DNA from: Komagataeibacter sp. FNDCR2
GTDB taxonomy: Bacteria > Pseudomonadota > Alphaproteobacteria > Acetobacterales > Acetobacteraceae
DNA length: 64,000 nt
Direction of reading: 5' to 3'
Assembly (NCBI RefSeq): GCF_021295395.1
Contig: NZ_JAIWOU010000001.1
Location: 561,001-625,000 of the forward strand
Below are positions 1-7,554 of this stretch, piece by piece; the stretch's first letter is position 1; each line of letters begins with the position of its first letter. The notes under the pieces are model-generated. The model had not been told where the DNA came from. It did no database searches and saw only the letters and a program-made list of their open reading frames with translations. A program made the translations under genes and the position numbers.

Positions 1-111
1 GGCGACCCGCGGCAGGCCGAAGCGGCATTGGGCGAAGTGGGCGCGGACATGCAGGTCAACGCCGCAGTTGCGGCCATGCAACACGACCCAACAGGACAGA
101 ATCCAGACTGA
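1..111 (+). CDS. C-terminal end of an upstream gene (partial)
   Basis: Frame 1 is open from the first base to a TGA at 109-111 and encodes 36 residues rich in Ala, Asp and Gln, with no stop before that. It ends 52 bases before the start of the next gene. The piece is too short to assign to a family and it has no diagnostic motif. An open frame of this length could arise by chance in GC-rich DNA, so this is a tentative gene end. Confidence 0.4.
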   Translation, partial: GDPRQAEAALGEVGADMQVNAAVAAMQHDPTGQNPD

Positions 112-163
112 TTGCACCGCCCGTACAGCGTGCTATAGGGGCCGCGAGGAACAGGATCACATT

Positions 164-1318
164 ATGACACAAAAGAAAAAACTGCCGGTTCTGGGACTGG
201 GCGCACTGCTGCTGTCAGGCGGGAGCGCCCTTGCGCAGGGCGTGGACACCATCCCTGGAATGCCGCCCGTCGTGGACCCGCACAACATCTATACCGAGAC
301 GGTTGCAGGCCACCTGAATCCGGAGGTGGCGAAGGATCCCGCACGCATCTACGTGCCCAATCTGCGCTCGAATAACGTATATGTGATTGACCCGCAGACC
401 TATAAGGTCGTCTCGCGCTTCAAGGTGGGGGAAAGCCCGCAGCATGTCGTACCGTCATGGGATCTGCGCACGCTATGGGTCACCAACAATGCCGAGGGGA
501 CGACGCAGGGCAGCCTGACCCCCATCGACCCACGTACGACCCAGCCGCTGCCCGAGATAGCGGTGGACGACCCGTACAACATGTATTTCACCCCCGATGG
601 CAAATCGGCCATCACCGTGGCCGAAGCGCGGGAACGGCTGGATTTCCGTGATCCGCACACCATGGCGCTTCAGGGCTCGGTTTCGGTGCCGCAATGCCGT
701 GGCGTGAACCATGCCGATTTCTCCATCGACGGGCGCTATGCCATCTTCACCTGCGAATTCGGCGGTTATCTGGCCAAGGTCGATACCGTCAACCGCAAGG
801 TGCTGGGCTATCTCAAGCTATCGGGCGGCGGCATGCCGCAAGATGTGCTGACCGCACCGGATGGGCACAAATTCTACGTGGCCGACATGCATGCCGATGG
901 CGTGTTCATCATTGATGGCGACACGTTCCGCGAGACGGGATTTATCCATACCGGCAGCGGCGCGCACGGCCTGTACCCCAGCCGTGACGGCACGAAGCTG
1001 TATGTGGCCAACCGTGGTTCGCACAAGATCCATGGCACCCCCCACAGCAAGGCGGGCGGGGTGAGCGTGATCGATTTCGCGACGGACAAGGTGGTGAACC
1101 AGTGGCTCATTCCCGGCGGCGGCAGCCCCGATATGGGCAATGTCAGCGATGACGGAAAAACCCTGTGGCTTTCCGGCCGTTTTGATGATGTGGTCTATGC
1201 CATCGACACGACAACCGGCGCCACCCGCAAGATTGCCGTTGGGCAGGAACCGCATGGCCTGACCGTATGGCCCCAGCCGGGGCGCTATTCCATCGGGCAT
1301 ACCGGCATCCTGCGGTAA
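164..1318 (+). CDS. Secreted YVTN-type beta-propeller (YncE-like) protein
   Basis: This 384-residue protein begins with a signal peptide (MTQKKK, a Leu/Gly core, cut after ALAQG). The rest is a run of 40-45-residue blade repeats of the YVTN/YncE type, such as RIYVPNLRSNNVYVIDP near residue 60 and TKLYVANRGSHKI near residue 285. Such proteins form six- or seven-bladed propellers in the periplasm or outside the cell; the ligand is unknown. The frame is open upstream to 68, but the start at 164 is preferred because the signal peptide begins there and AGGA lies about 12 bases upstream. No pathway can be inferred from the neighbours. Fold confidence is high, function is unknown. Confidence 0.85.
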   Translation: MTQKKKLPVLGLGALLLSGGSALAQGVDTIPGMPPVVDPHNIYTETVAGHLNPEVAKDPARIYVPNLRSNNVYVIDPQTYKVVSRFKVGESPQHVVPSWDLRTLWVTNNAEGTTQGSLTPIDPRTTQPLPEIAVDDPYNMYFTPDGKSAITVAEARERLDFRDPHTMALQGSVSVPQCRGVNHADFSIDGRYAIFTCEFGGYLAKVDTVNRKVLGYLKLSGGGMPQDVLTAPDGHKFYVADMHADGVFIIDGDTFRETGFIHTGSGAHGLYPSRDGTKLYVANRGSHKIHGTPHSKAGGVSVIDFATDKVVNQWLIPGGGSPDMGNVSDDGKTLWLSGRFDDVVYAIDTTTGATRKIAVGQEPHGLTVWPQPGRYSIGHTGILR

Positions 1319-1367
1319 GCGGCGGACAACTCGCGGGCGGGCATGGCGCATGGAGGGGAGCCTGGGC

Positions 1368-1976
1368 ATGACACCATCGCCACACCGCCCGGACAGCCCG
1401 GATCCCGCCACGATCCGCTTTGCCATCGGCGCATCCAGCCTGGGCTGCGTGTTGGTGGCCCTGGGCGATGACGGACCCGTCGCCATCACCCTTGGCGATG
1501 ATCCCGCCACATTACGGCATGCGTTGCAGGCGCGCTTTCCCACGGCGCGCCCCGCGCAGGATGAGCATGACATGGCGGCCTGCCTGGCCATGGTCACGGC
1601 CTGCATCGACCGCCCATGGGCATTGCTGGATGATGCGATGGCCGTGCCCCCCGACAGGCCGGAATCAGGGTTCCTGAACCACTTCCCTGCGGGCACGGCG
1701 TTCCAGCGCCAGGTATGGCGGGCCCTGCGCGCCATTCCCTGCGGCACCACCATAACCTATGCCGAACTGGCCGCGCGGGTGGGCAGGCCCGGCGCGGCCC
1801 GTGCCGTGGCCGGTGCCTGTGCCGCCAACATGCTGGCGGTCATCATACCGTGCCACAGGGTTATCCGGGGGGATGGTAGCCTGTCGGGTTATCGGTGGGG
1901 GGCGGCGCGCAAGCGGCTGTTGCTGGAGCGTGAACGCGCATGGGCGGCCAGCCGCACCAGTGCGGCATCAGGATAG
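1368..1976 (+). CDS. ogt: Methylated-DNA--protein-cysteine methyltransferase (Ogt/Ada C-terminal type)
   Basis: This 202-residue suicide DNA-repair protein moves the alkyl group from O6-alkylguanine to its own cysteine. The acceptor motif IIPCHRVI lies at about residues 160-167. It is preceded by the family signatures GTAFQRQVWRAL and TITYAELA, and followed by GYRWGAARKRLLL. The N-terminal ~80 residues are the usual poorly conserved ribonuclease-like domain. Start 1368 is chosen over 1350 because GGAGGGGAG at 1352-1360 is well spaced for it. There is no Ada-type zinc-binding regulator domain. The 3' end overlaps the convergent acetate transporter by 9 bases. Confidence 0.9.
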   Translation: MTPSPHRPDSPDPATIRFAIGASSLGCVLVALGDDGPVAITLGDDPATLRHALQARFPTARPAQDEHDMAACLAMVTACIDRPWALLDDAMAVPPDRPESGFLNHFPAGTAFQRQVWRALRAIPCGTTITYAELAARVGRPGAARAVAGACAANMLAVIIPCHRVIRGDGSLSGYRWGAARKRLLLERERAWAASRTSAASG

Positions 1977-2585
1977 CTGGACCAGCAGGTCATCATGGTG
2001 GCGCGACGACGCGGGGCCAGAAGGCAGGCCGATGGGCAGGATCGGGCGGTCGAACTGGGCCTCCAGAATCTCGGCGGCGGCCAGATAGATCGCACTGAAG
2101 CCGCACAGCAGCCCTTCATACCCCGCCACTAGTGTCAGGACCGGGCGTGCGAACACCTCGGCGCTGCCCAGCAGGAAAAACAGCACCAGCAGGCTGAAGA
2201 ACACGACCTGATGCATGCGTGAAGCCGCCAGCGACCCCACCGCCATGATGGCCGTGAACAGCCCCCATACCCACATGTAACTGCCCAGCAGGGCAGGGGC
2301 GGATGCAGGCGCCAGCCCCCATTGCGGCAGGCACAGCAACACCACCAGCGACAGCCAGAACGCCCCATACCCCATGAAGGCGGTCATGCCGAACGTATTG
2401 TTCCTGCCGTATTCCAAAAGCCCCGCGAAAAACTGCGTCACCCCGCCAAAGACCAGCCCCATGGCCATGATGGCCGCCCCCATGGGCACGATCTGGGCAT
2501 TGTGCAGGTTAAGCAGCACCGTGGTCATGCCAAACCCCATAAGGCCAAGCGGGGCGGGATTGGCGTTATCCTGATCATGGGCCAT
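1968..2585 (-). CDS. Acetate uptake transporter, AceTr (GPR1/FUN34/SatP) family
   Basis: This 205-residue inner-membrane protein carries the family hallmark NPAPLGL at residues 9-15, followed by six predicted hydrophobic spans. The motif GLLEYGRNNTFGMTAF is also typical of the family. Members move acetate or succinate with protons. In an acetic acid bacterium it may import or release acetate; the direction is inferred. The frame is open upstream to 2720, but the start at 2585 puts NPAPLGL at its usual distance from the N-terminus and has a GGAACGGAA ribosome site. The end overlaps convergent ogt. Confidence 0.9.
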   Translation of the reverse strand: MAHDQDNANPAPLGLMGFGMTTVLLNLHNAQIVPMGAAIMAMGLVFGGVTQFFAGLLEYGRNNTFGMTAFMGYGAFWLSLVVLLCLPQWGLAPASAPALLGSYMWVWGLFTAIMAVGSLAASRMHQVVFFSLLVLFFLLGSAEVFARPVLTLVAGYEGLLCGFSAIYLAAAEILEAQFDRPILPIGLPSGPASSRHHDDLLVQLS

Positions 2586-2839
2586 GCGTGAATTCCGTTC
2601 CATAATGGTAATTATGACAAAACATGTCAGCTTCGCGGGGCGGAACATATTAAAATATGGATTACTCTTGCGGTGCGCTCTGTACTTGGCGGTTACCTGA
2701 ACCTGCCGAATCCAATACACGCCGGACAGGCACGGATGAACACAGACCGTAAAACGCAGCCCTGCCCACGCGGATGACCCGGCGCGCGTTTATGTGAACG
2801 CGCACGGACGGGAGCCAGCACCCGGAACACGTTTTTTTT

Positions 2840-3298
2840 TCAGGGAAGGGGAGATGATGCCTCAAGCGCCCTGCGCCTGTCGGTTACGGCGGGCGGTGAG
2901 AGTTTTTCCATGCGCCCCGCCGCAATGTCATCCGCGGAATAGAACGGTGTCCGCACACCATCGGGCAGGCTGGCAACATGGTTCAGGATAGCCGCGATCT
3001 GTCCATCAGGCAGCATGCGGAAGGACGGCATGAACCCTGCATAGGTCTCGCCTGCCTCCGTCATCCGGCCCATCATGCCATTGAGCGCCACGGCCACCAC
3101 ATACTGCCTGCCTTCCGGCGTGGTGGAAATGCGCCCGATCCGCCCGGAAAGTGGTGGAACCCGCCCGGGCCGTCCCTGCGCCCGGTCCTGATGGCACACG
3201 CCGCAATTGGACTGGTACAGCATCGCCCCCTCATCCGCCACGGCTGGCGCCACGGGAAAGGACAGGCAGAACATGACGGCGGGCAATGTTTTCTTCAC
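2840..3298 (-). CDS. Periplasmic class I cytochrome c
   Basis: This 152-residue secreted monoheme cytochrome has the heme site CGVCH at about residue 40 and a probable Met ligand in GFMPSFRMLPDGQIAAIL near residue 100. A signal peptide (VKKTLPAVMFCLSF... cut after VADE) fits a GTG start at 3298, which has AGGAAAC just upstream. An ATG eight codons later is the alternative. The family (cytochrome CBB3/c-type, PF13442-like) passes electrons between periplasmic dehydrogenases and oxidases. No dehydrogenase subunit lies beside it, so its partner is unknown. Confidence 0.85.
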   Translation of the reverse strand: MKKTLPAVMFCLSFPVAPAVADEGAMLYQSNCGVCHQDRAQGRPGRVPPLSGRIGRISTTPEGRQYVVAVALNGMMGRMTEAGETYAGFMPSFRMLPDGQIAAILNHVASLPDGVRTPFYSADDIAAGRMEKLSPPAVTDRRRALEASSPLP

Positions 3299-3436
3299 GT
3301 ATGTTTCCTGTCCGGCTCCATTGCCCCCAAGCCGGGAACCAGGCGGAACCACAGGTGCGATAATATGACCGCGTTCGTAACATAACATAAAAAAACCAGC
3401 CTGAAACGTAACCGCCGCCTATTCCATCACAAGTAT

Positions 3437-3468
3437 AAAAAAAAGGCGCCCCGCCAGAGCGGAGCGCC
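3437..3468 (-). terminator. Strong rho-independent terminator
   Basis: On the minus strand a 10-bp stem (3459-3468 with 3445-3454, one G-U pair) and a 4-base loop are followed directly by eight T (complement of the A run at 3437-3444). It stops transcription of the small gene at 3627-3983 and/or of the candidate RNA. Confidence 0.85.
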
Positions 3469-3522
3469 GAGTTAAGGGATTGGGAGACGGTGTGGTGTCA
3501 CGAGATCCACAGCCCCTTAACC
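3437..3522 (-). ncRNA. Candidate structured small RNA or 3'UTR RNA ending in an intrinsic terminator
   Basis: Read on the minus strand, the segment has an outer 8-bp stem (3514-3521 with 3471-3478, GTTAAGGG/CCCTTAAC). Nested inside is a 5-bp hairpin (3507-3511 with 3491-3495, TGTGG/CCACA). A strong terminator hairpin with eight U follows at 3437-3468. It starts about 100 bases after the stop of the small gene at 3627, so it may be an independent sRNA or that gene's 3'UTR. No Rfam family was recognised. The pairing is seen directly; transcription as a separate RNA is inferred. Confidence 0.4.
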
Positions 3523-3626
3523 ACACTGGCGGATAATAGTTCTGTTAAAACCGAAGTAATGACAAAAAATAAATGTTCGATGTAGCCGTGACCCCGGCGG
3601 CCCACGCCACCCGCCGGGACGCGGCC

Positions 3627-3983
3627 TTACATCTTCTGCTCACCATCGGGCTGCGGGGCAGGCGGGGCGTCGGGCGTCATCTTGCCCGGCGTGGTGGAAT
3701 GCTCCACATCATACGCCGTCGCCTTTTCCTGATAGGTTCCCTTCGCGCCGGGATGTTCCTTGTCATATTCGGCCGCCTTGGCCCGGGCTTCCTTGCGGTA
3801 TTCATGGCGCTTGTACATACCCGTCACGCAACCGGCCGCCGCGCCCATCACGCCATGGTGGCCCGCCACATGACCACCAACCGCGCCCACCGCGCCATAT
3901 TTCAGGCAGCCACCGGGTTCGGCATGGGCCGCCGTCGCACCCGCCAGGGCGGCAACAGCAGCCAGAGTGGCTATTTTATGCAT
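3627..3983 (-). CDS. Small secreted glycine-zipper-like protein, function unknown
   Basis: This 118-residue protein has a clear signal peptide (MHKIATLAAVAALAGATAAHA). A short Gly/Ala-rich segment follows (GAVGAVGGHVAGHHGVMGA), resembling the glycine-zipper stretch of small envelope proteins. The charged tail (EYRKEARAKAAEYDKEH...) ends in Pro/Asp. Two Cys flank the Gly-rich part. Similar short proteins are common in acetic acid bacteria without known function. It is probably periplasmic or outer-membrane associated. It is followed by a structured RNA/terminator region. Confidence 0.7.
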   Translation of the reverse strand: MHKIATLAAVAALAGATAAHAEPGGCLKYGAVGAVGGHVAGHHGVMGAAAGCVTGMYKRHEYRKEARAKAAEYDKEHPGAKGTYQEKATAYDVEHSTTPGKMTPDAPPAPQPDGEQKM

Positions 3984-4089
3984 GGATGCATCCTTTTCGC
4001 GTGTGTCAGTCTCACCGCTTCAGGCATATCCCATGCGACACATCCTGTCACCTTCCGCGCCGGGCGGAAAAACCGCCCGCATCAACGAA

Positions 4090-4608
4090 TCAGCGCAGGA
4101 AAACCTTGGGCACGCCCTCGCTGTTAAGGCACGACATTACCATCACCCCCGTCCATAGTGAAAGAGAAAGCCATGCCCCCAGGCGCGCGCGCCAGGTCAC
4201 GGCCGCATGCGCGCGCATGATCGGCATATAGACCCGGCGGTGGCACCATTTGGCGTTGATCAGGGCCAGCGTGATGAGCAGCAGCTTGGGCGAAAGGTAA
4301 GCCCGGCTGCCAACCCGCACCGGGTCGTAAAAAAACAGGATGACACCCGAGACCATGGCGATGACGAAGGTGATGTGCAGGGGGCGCACCATCAACTGTG
4401 CCGCGGGCGCCAGGCGCGGCGTCATGCGCGGGTTGAGGATGCCGATGTCAAGCAGCATGACCATCCCGAAAAACATCGCCATGCTCAGGAAATGCGCGAT
4501 ACGGATCAGGTAGTGTTCCGGCTGGAGCCAGAAATGCAGCATCCGGCTGTCGAGCGCGGTGAGAAGCCAGTACGGCAACCTCATGAAGGCGAAGGGGTGG
4601 GTGATCAT
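4090..4608 (-). CDS. Four-TM membrane protein divergent from the iron operon, unknown function
   Basis: This 172-residue protein has about four hydrophobic spans: IAHFLSMAMFFGMVMLLDIG, HITFVIAMVSGVILFFY, SPKLLLITLALINAKW, and LGAWLSLSLWTGVMVMSC. Several His lie at membrane edges. It resembles small DUF2214/DUF6644-like or CopD-like membrane proteins, but no family could be fixed. The start at 4608 is preferred to 4668 because the 4668 reading begins with a poor Arg-rich stretch. The Fur-like box at 4661-4679 lies 53 bases upstream, between this gene and the P19-ABC genes, so iron control of both is likely. A role in iron handling is inferred from position only. Confidence 0.7.
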   Translation of the reverse strand: MITHPFAFMRLPYWLLTALDSRMLHFWLQPEHYLIRIAHFLSMAMFFGMVMLLDIGILNPRMTPRLAPAAQLMVRPLHITFVIAMVSGVILFFYDPVRVGSRAYLSPKLLLITLALINAKWCHRRVYMPIMRAHAAVTWRARLGAWLSLSLWTGVMVMSCLNSEGVPKVFLR

Positions 4609-4660
4609 GACAGGCGGTCTCCGTTTGTGTCGGAAATGGGGCATACCACCAGTTGACAGT

Positions 4661-4679
4661 GATAACAATTATCATTACC
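4661..4679. promoter_or_regulatory. Fur box in a divergent promoter region
   Basis: The minus strand reads GGTAATGATAATTGTTATC, matching the classical 19-base Fur consensus GATAATGATAATCATTATC at 16 of 19 positions. It lies between the four-TM gene (start 4608) and the P19-like gene (start 4793), placed to repress both under iron sufficiency. The match is seen directly; binding is inferred. Confidence 0.75.
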
Positions 4680-4792
4680 AAAATTAGGGAACCAGCCGGA
4701 AGGGAAGCCGTGACCCGCTTACGGTATTATATAAAATAACAATAAAAATCAGTTACTTCGCTTGTCCTACAGCATTTATGGAAACAGTCATC

Positions 4793-5320
4793 ATGAATAC
4801 GAAACAGACAATTCTGGCTTTTCTTGTCGCATCGCTGCCCATTGGCGTCACGGCGGCGCATGCGCGTGAATACCCGATCGGCGGACCCGTCCATGCCCAT
4901 GACATGGAAATCGCATCCAGCTACCTGACCGGCATCATGGTCGAGCCCATGCCCGCGGGCATGACCGACAACACGAAGCCCGACACCATCCACCTTGAAA
5001 CCGACGTGCATGCCACGGCGGACAACGTATGGGGCTACCCCGAGGGCGCATGGGTGCCGTACCTGAACATCGGCTACGTGCTGACCAAGGACCACACGAC
5101 GTGGAAGGCCGAAGGCAGCATGCATTTCATGACCGCCAAGGACGGCCCGCATTACGCCGATAACGTGCAGATGAACGGCCCCGGCCGCTATACGGTGGTG
5201 CTGACCTATTCCTCGCCCGAGCAGAACGGTTTCCTGCACCATGTGGACAAGGAAACCGGCACGCCGGGCTTCTGGCAGCCGTTCAGCGAGACATTCAACT
5301 TCGCCTACCCCCAGAAATAA
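4793..5320 (+). CDS. P19/Tpd-type periplasmic high-affinity iron-transport protein
   Basis: This 175-residue secreted protein (signal peptide cut after AAHA) belongs to the Iron_transport family (PF10634: P19, FetP, Tpd). Family landmarks include EYPIGGPVHAHDMEIASSY, GIMVEPMPAGM, TIHLETDVHA, GSMHFMTAKDGPHYADNV and LHHVDKETGTPG, supplying the His, Met and Glu ligands of the copper/iron sites. P19 proteins oxidise or bind Fe for uptake, usually beside an FTR1 permease. Here the partners downstream are FecB/FecCD/FecE-like ABC genes. The start at 4793 is chosen over 4778 because the signal peptide begins there. The Fur box lies about 115 bases upstream. Confidence 0.88.
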   Translation: MNTKQTILAFLVASLPIGVTAAHAREYPIGGPVHAHDMEIASSYLTGIMVEPMPAGMTDNTKPDTIHLETDVHATADNVWGYPEGAWVPYLNIGYVLTKDHTTWKAEGSMHFMTAKDGPHYADNVQMNGPGRYTVVLTYSSPEQNGFLHHVDKETGTPGFWQPFSETFNFAYPQK

Positions 5321-5330
5321 GGGGCGCATC

Positions 5331-6467
5331 ATGGCACGGATACTGGACAGGATGCGCACGCTGGCGTGCCGCGCGGGCGTGATCACGACACTTCTGGCCG
5401 CCGCCACGGGCGCGCGGGCCGAAAGCGTGACCGACCTTGCGGGCAGGCAGGTTGACATCCCGGCCAGTGTCCATCGCATCATACTGGGCGAGGGGCGGCT
5501 GATCTACGCGCTCGCCCCGCTGGAAAGACAGCACCTGTTCGACCGGATCGTCGGCTGGCAGGGCGAATTCCGCGGGGCGGATACCCAGAGCTACGACCAG
5601 TATGTCGCGGCCTTTCCACAGGCCGCCGACATTGCCGTGATCGGCAAGACCACGGCGGATACGGTCAGCCCCGAACGCGTGCTCGACCTGCATCCCGACC
5701 TTGCCATCCTGACGGTATCGGGCCATGGGCCGGGCAAGTCCAGCGAACTGGTGGCCCAGCTTGAAAGCGCGCATATCCCGGTCATCTTCGTTGATTTCCG
5801 CGCCGACCCGCTGCGCGACACCATCACATCCATGCAGGTTCTCGGTCGCGTGCTGCACCGTGAGCACGAAGCCGCCGATTACGTGACCTTCTACCAGTCG
5901 CATCTCAAACGCATTACCGACCGCATCGCCACCGTGCCGCAGGCGCAGCGCCCCAGGGTCTTTATCGAGATGCTGGCCGCCATGCGCGAAAGCTGCTGCC
6001 ACACGGCGGGCCGGGGCAACATGGGCGCCTTCATAGACGCCGCCGGTGGCCAGAACATCGCGGCCCCGCTGCTGCCGGGCTATATTGGCGACATCGACCT
6101 TGAAAAGGTCATCTCCTCCGACCCTGACATCTACATAGCCGATGGCACCAAGGGCCCGAAGGCCAGCGGGCCGGGGCTGCGCATGGGGGCCGAGGTCACG
6201 CCCGCCCTCGCACGCTCGTCGCTGCTGGGGGTGATGGAACGGCCCGGCATTTCCAGCCTGCGCGCGGTAAGCGATGGCCATGCCTATGGTATCTGGCATT
6301 CCTTCTACGATTCGCCATACAACATCCTCGCGGTCGAGGTCATGGCGAAATGGTTCCACCCCGCGCTGTTCGCCGATGTGGACCCCGATGCGACGCAGCA
6401 GGAGCTTTACACCCGGTTCCTCCCCGTAGCTCAGGAAGGGACGTTCTGGATCAATGCGCGTCCCTGA
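5331..6467 (+). CDS. FecB-like ABC transporter periplasmic substrate-binding protein (iron)
   Basis: This 378-residue protein has a signal peptide (MARILDRMRT... cut near ARAES) followed by a TroA/BtuF-type fold. It opens with VTDLAGRQVDIPASVHRIIL, includes the PERVLDLHPDLAIL segment near residue 115, and ends with the YNILAVEVMAKWFHP segment. A Cys-Cys-His cluster (MRESCCHTAGRGN) near residue 220 may touch metal or ligand. Family members bind ferric siderophores, heme or free iron complexes. The start at 5331 is 10 bases after the P19 stop, with AAGGGG in the gap. The 3' end overlaps the permease by 14 bases. The exact ligand is not determinable. Confidence 0.85.
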   Translation: MARILDRMRTLACRAGVITTLLAAATGARAESVTDLAGRQVDIPASVHRIILGEGRLIYALAPLERQHLFDRIVGWQGEFRGADTQSYDQYVAAFPQAADIAVIGKTTADTVSPERVLDLHPDLAILTVSGHGPGKSSELVAQLESAHIPVIFVDFRADPLRDTITSMQVLGRVLHREHEAADYVTFYQSHLKRITDRIATVPQAQRPRVFIEMLAAMRESCCHTAGRGNMGAFIDAAGGQNIAAPLLPGYIGDIDLEKVISSDPDIYIADGTKGPKASGPGLRMGAEVTPALARSSLLGVMERPGISSLRAVSDGHAYGIWHSFYDSPYNILAVEVMAKWFHPALFADVDPDATQQELYTRFLPVAQEGTFWINARP

Positions 6468-7554
6468 TGACTCGCCCTGCGCCGTAACCACGACCGGAAC
6501 CGCGCTGTCTGAGTACGCCCGGCAGGTGCGCGCGGGCTACCGGGCGCTGCTGCGGCGGCGACTGGGCATTCTGGCGGTCATGGCCGGGCTGATCGCGGGA
6601 TCGGTCGTGCTTGATTTCTGTCTCGGGCCATCGGGCCTTTCACCGGCGGCGCTGGTGCGGACCCTGCTGCATCCGCATGGCGTGCCGGCGGGGCAGGGGG
6701 TCATTGTCTGGCAGATCAGGCTGCCCTACGCGCTCATGGCGGTCTGCGTGGGGGCGGCGCTGGGGCTGGCGGGGGCGGAAATGCAGACCGTGCTGGCCAA
6801 TCCGCTGGCCAGTCCCTTTACGCTCGGGGTCTCGGCGGCGGCGGCGTTCGGCGCGTCGCTCGCCATCATCCTGCAATGGCGGCTGCCCGGCGTGCCCGAT
6901 GCCTGGGTCGTCTCGGCCGATGCGTTCGTCTTCGCCATCGGCTCGGTGCTGCTGCTGGACATGGTCTCACGCAGGCGGGGGGCGGGAACCGGCACCGTGG
7001 TGCTGTTTGGCATCGCGCTGGTCTTTGCATTCCATGCGCTGGTCTCCCTGCTGCAATTCGTGGCGAACGAGGACGCGCTGCAGGATCTCGTGTTCTGGAC
7101 CATGGGCAGCCTGACGCGGGCGACGTGGCCCAAGCTGGGCCTGCTGGCCACGGCGTGCGTGCTGATCGCGCCGCTTTCGTTCCATGCATCATGGAAGCTG
7201 ACCGTCCTGCGCATGGGCGAGGAACGGGCGGCCAGCCTTGGCGTGGACGTACCCCGCGTGCGGCGGGGCGCGCTGCTGCGGGTTAGCGTCCTTTCGGCGC
7301 TGGCCGTCTCCTTCGTGGGCACGATCGGCTTTGTCGGGCTGGTGGCCCCGCATATCGCCCGGCGGCTGCTGGGGGAGGACCACCGCTTCTACCTGCCGGG
7401 CAGCATGCTGGTGGGCGCGCTGGTCATGTCGCTTTCCTCGGTGGCGGCGCGCAATCTCCTGCCGGGCGTCGTGATTCCCACGGGAATCGTGACGGCGCTG
7501 GTGGGCATTCCCTTCTTTCTGGCCATTGTGCTGCGCAGGCGGGGACTGTCGTGA
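6454..7554 (+). CDS. FecCD-family ABC transporter permease (iron)
   Basis: This 366-residue polytopic permease of the FecCD/BtuC family has the landmarks WQIRLPYALMAVCVGAALGL, AGAEMQTVLANPLASPFTLG, and near the end GTIGFVGLVAPHIARRLLG with LLPGVVIPTGIVTALVGIPFF. About ten membrane spans are expected. It would form the inner-membrane channel with the ATPase that follows. The N-terminus carries a ~25-residue polar extension. Overlaps on both sides point to one operon with tight coupling. Confidence 0.92.
   Translation: MRVPDDSPCAVTTTGTALSEYARQVRAGYRALLRRRLGILAVMAGLIAGSVVLDFCLGPSGLSPAALVRTLLHPHGVPAGQGVIVWQIRLPYALMAVCVGAALGLAGAEMQTVLANPLASPFTLGVSAAAAFGASLAIILQWRLPGVPDAWVVSADAFVFAIGSVLLLDMVSRRRGAGTGTVVLFGIALVFAFHALVSLLQFVANEDALQDLVFWTMGSLTRATWPKLGLLATACVLIAPLSFHASWKLTVLRMGEERAASLGVDVPRVRRGALLRVSVLSALAVSFVGTIGFVGLVAPHIARRLLGEDHRFYLPGSMLVGALVMSLSSVAARNLLPGVVIPTGIVTALVGIPFFLAIVLRRRGLS

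Noticed and set aside
818-1753. Minus-strand frame of 311 codons
   Set aside because: Antisense to the beta-propeller and ogt genes, with no motif or ribosome site.
3437-3522. tRNA or tRNA-like gene
   Set aside because: The stems do not form a cloverleaf and there is no T-loop GTTCRA or CCA region.
5295-6491. Minus-strand frame of 398 codons
   Set aside because: Antisense to the FecB-like gene, whose fold and signal peptide are clear.
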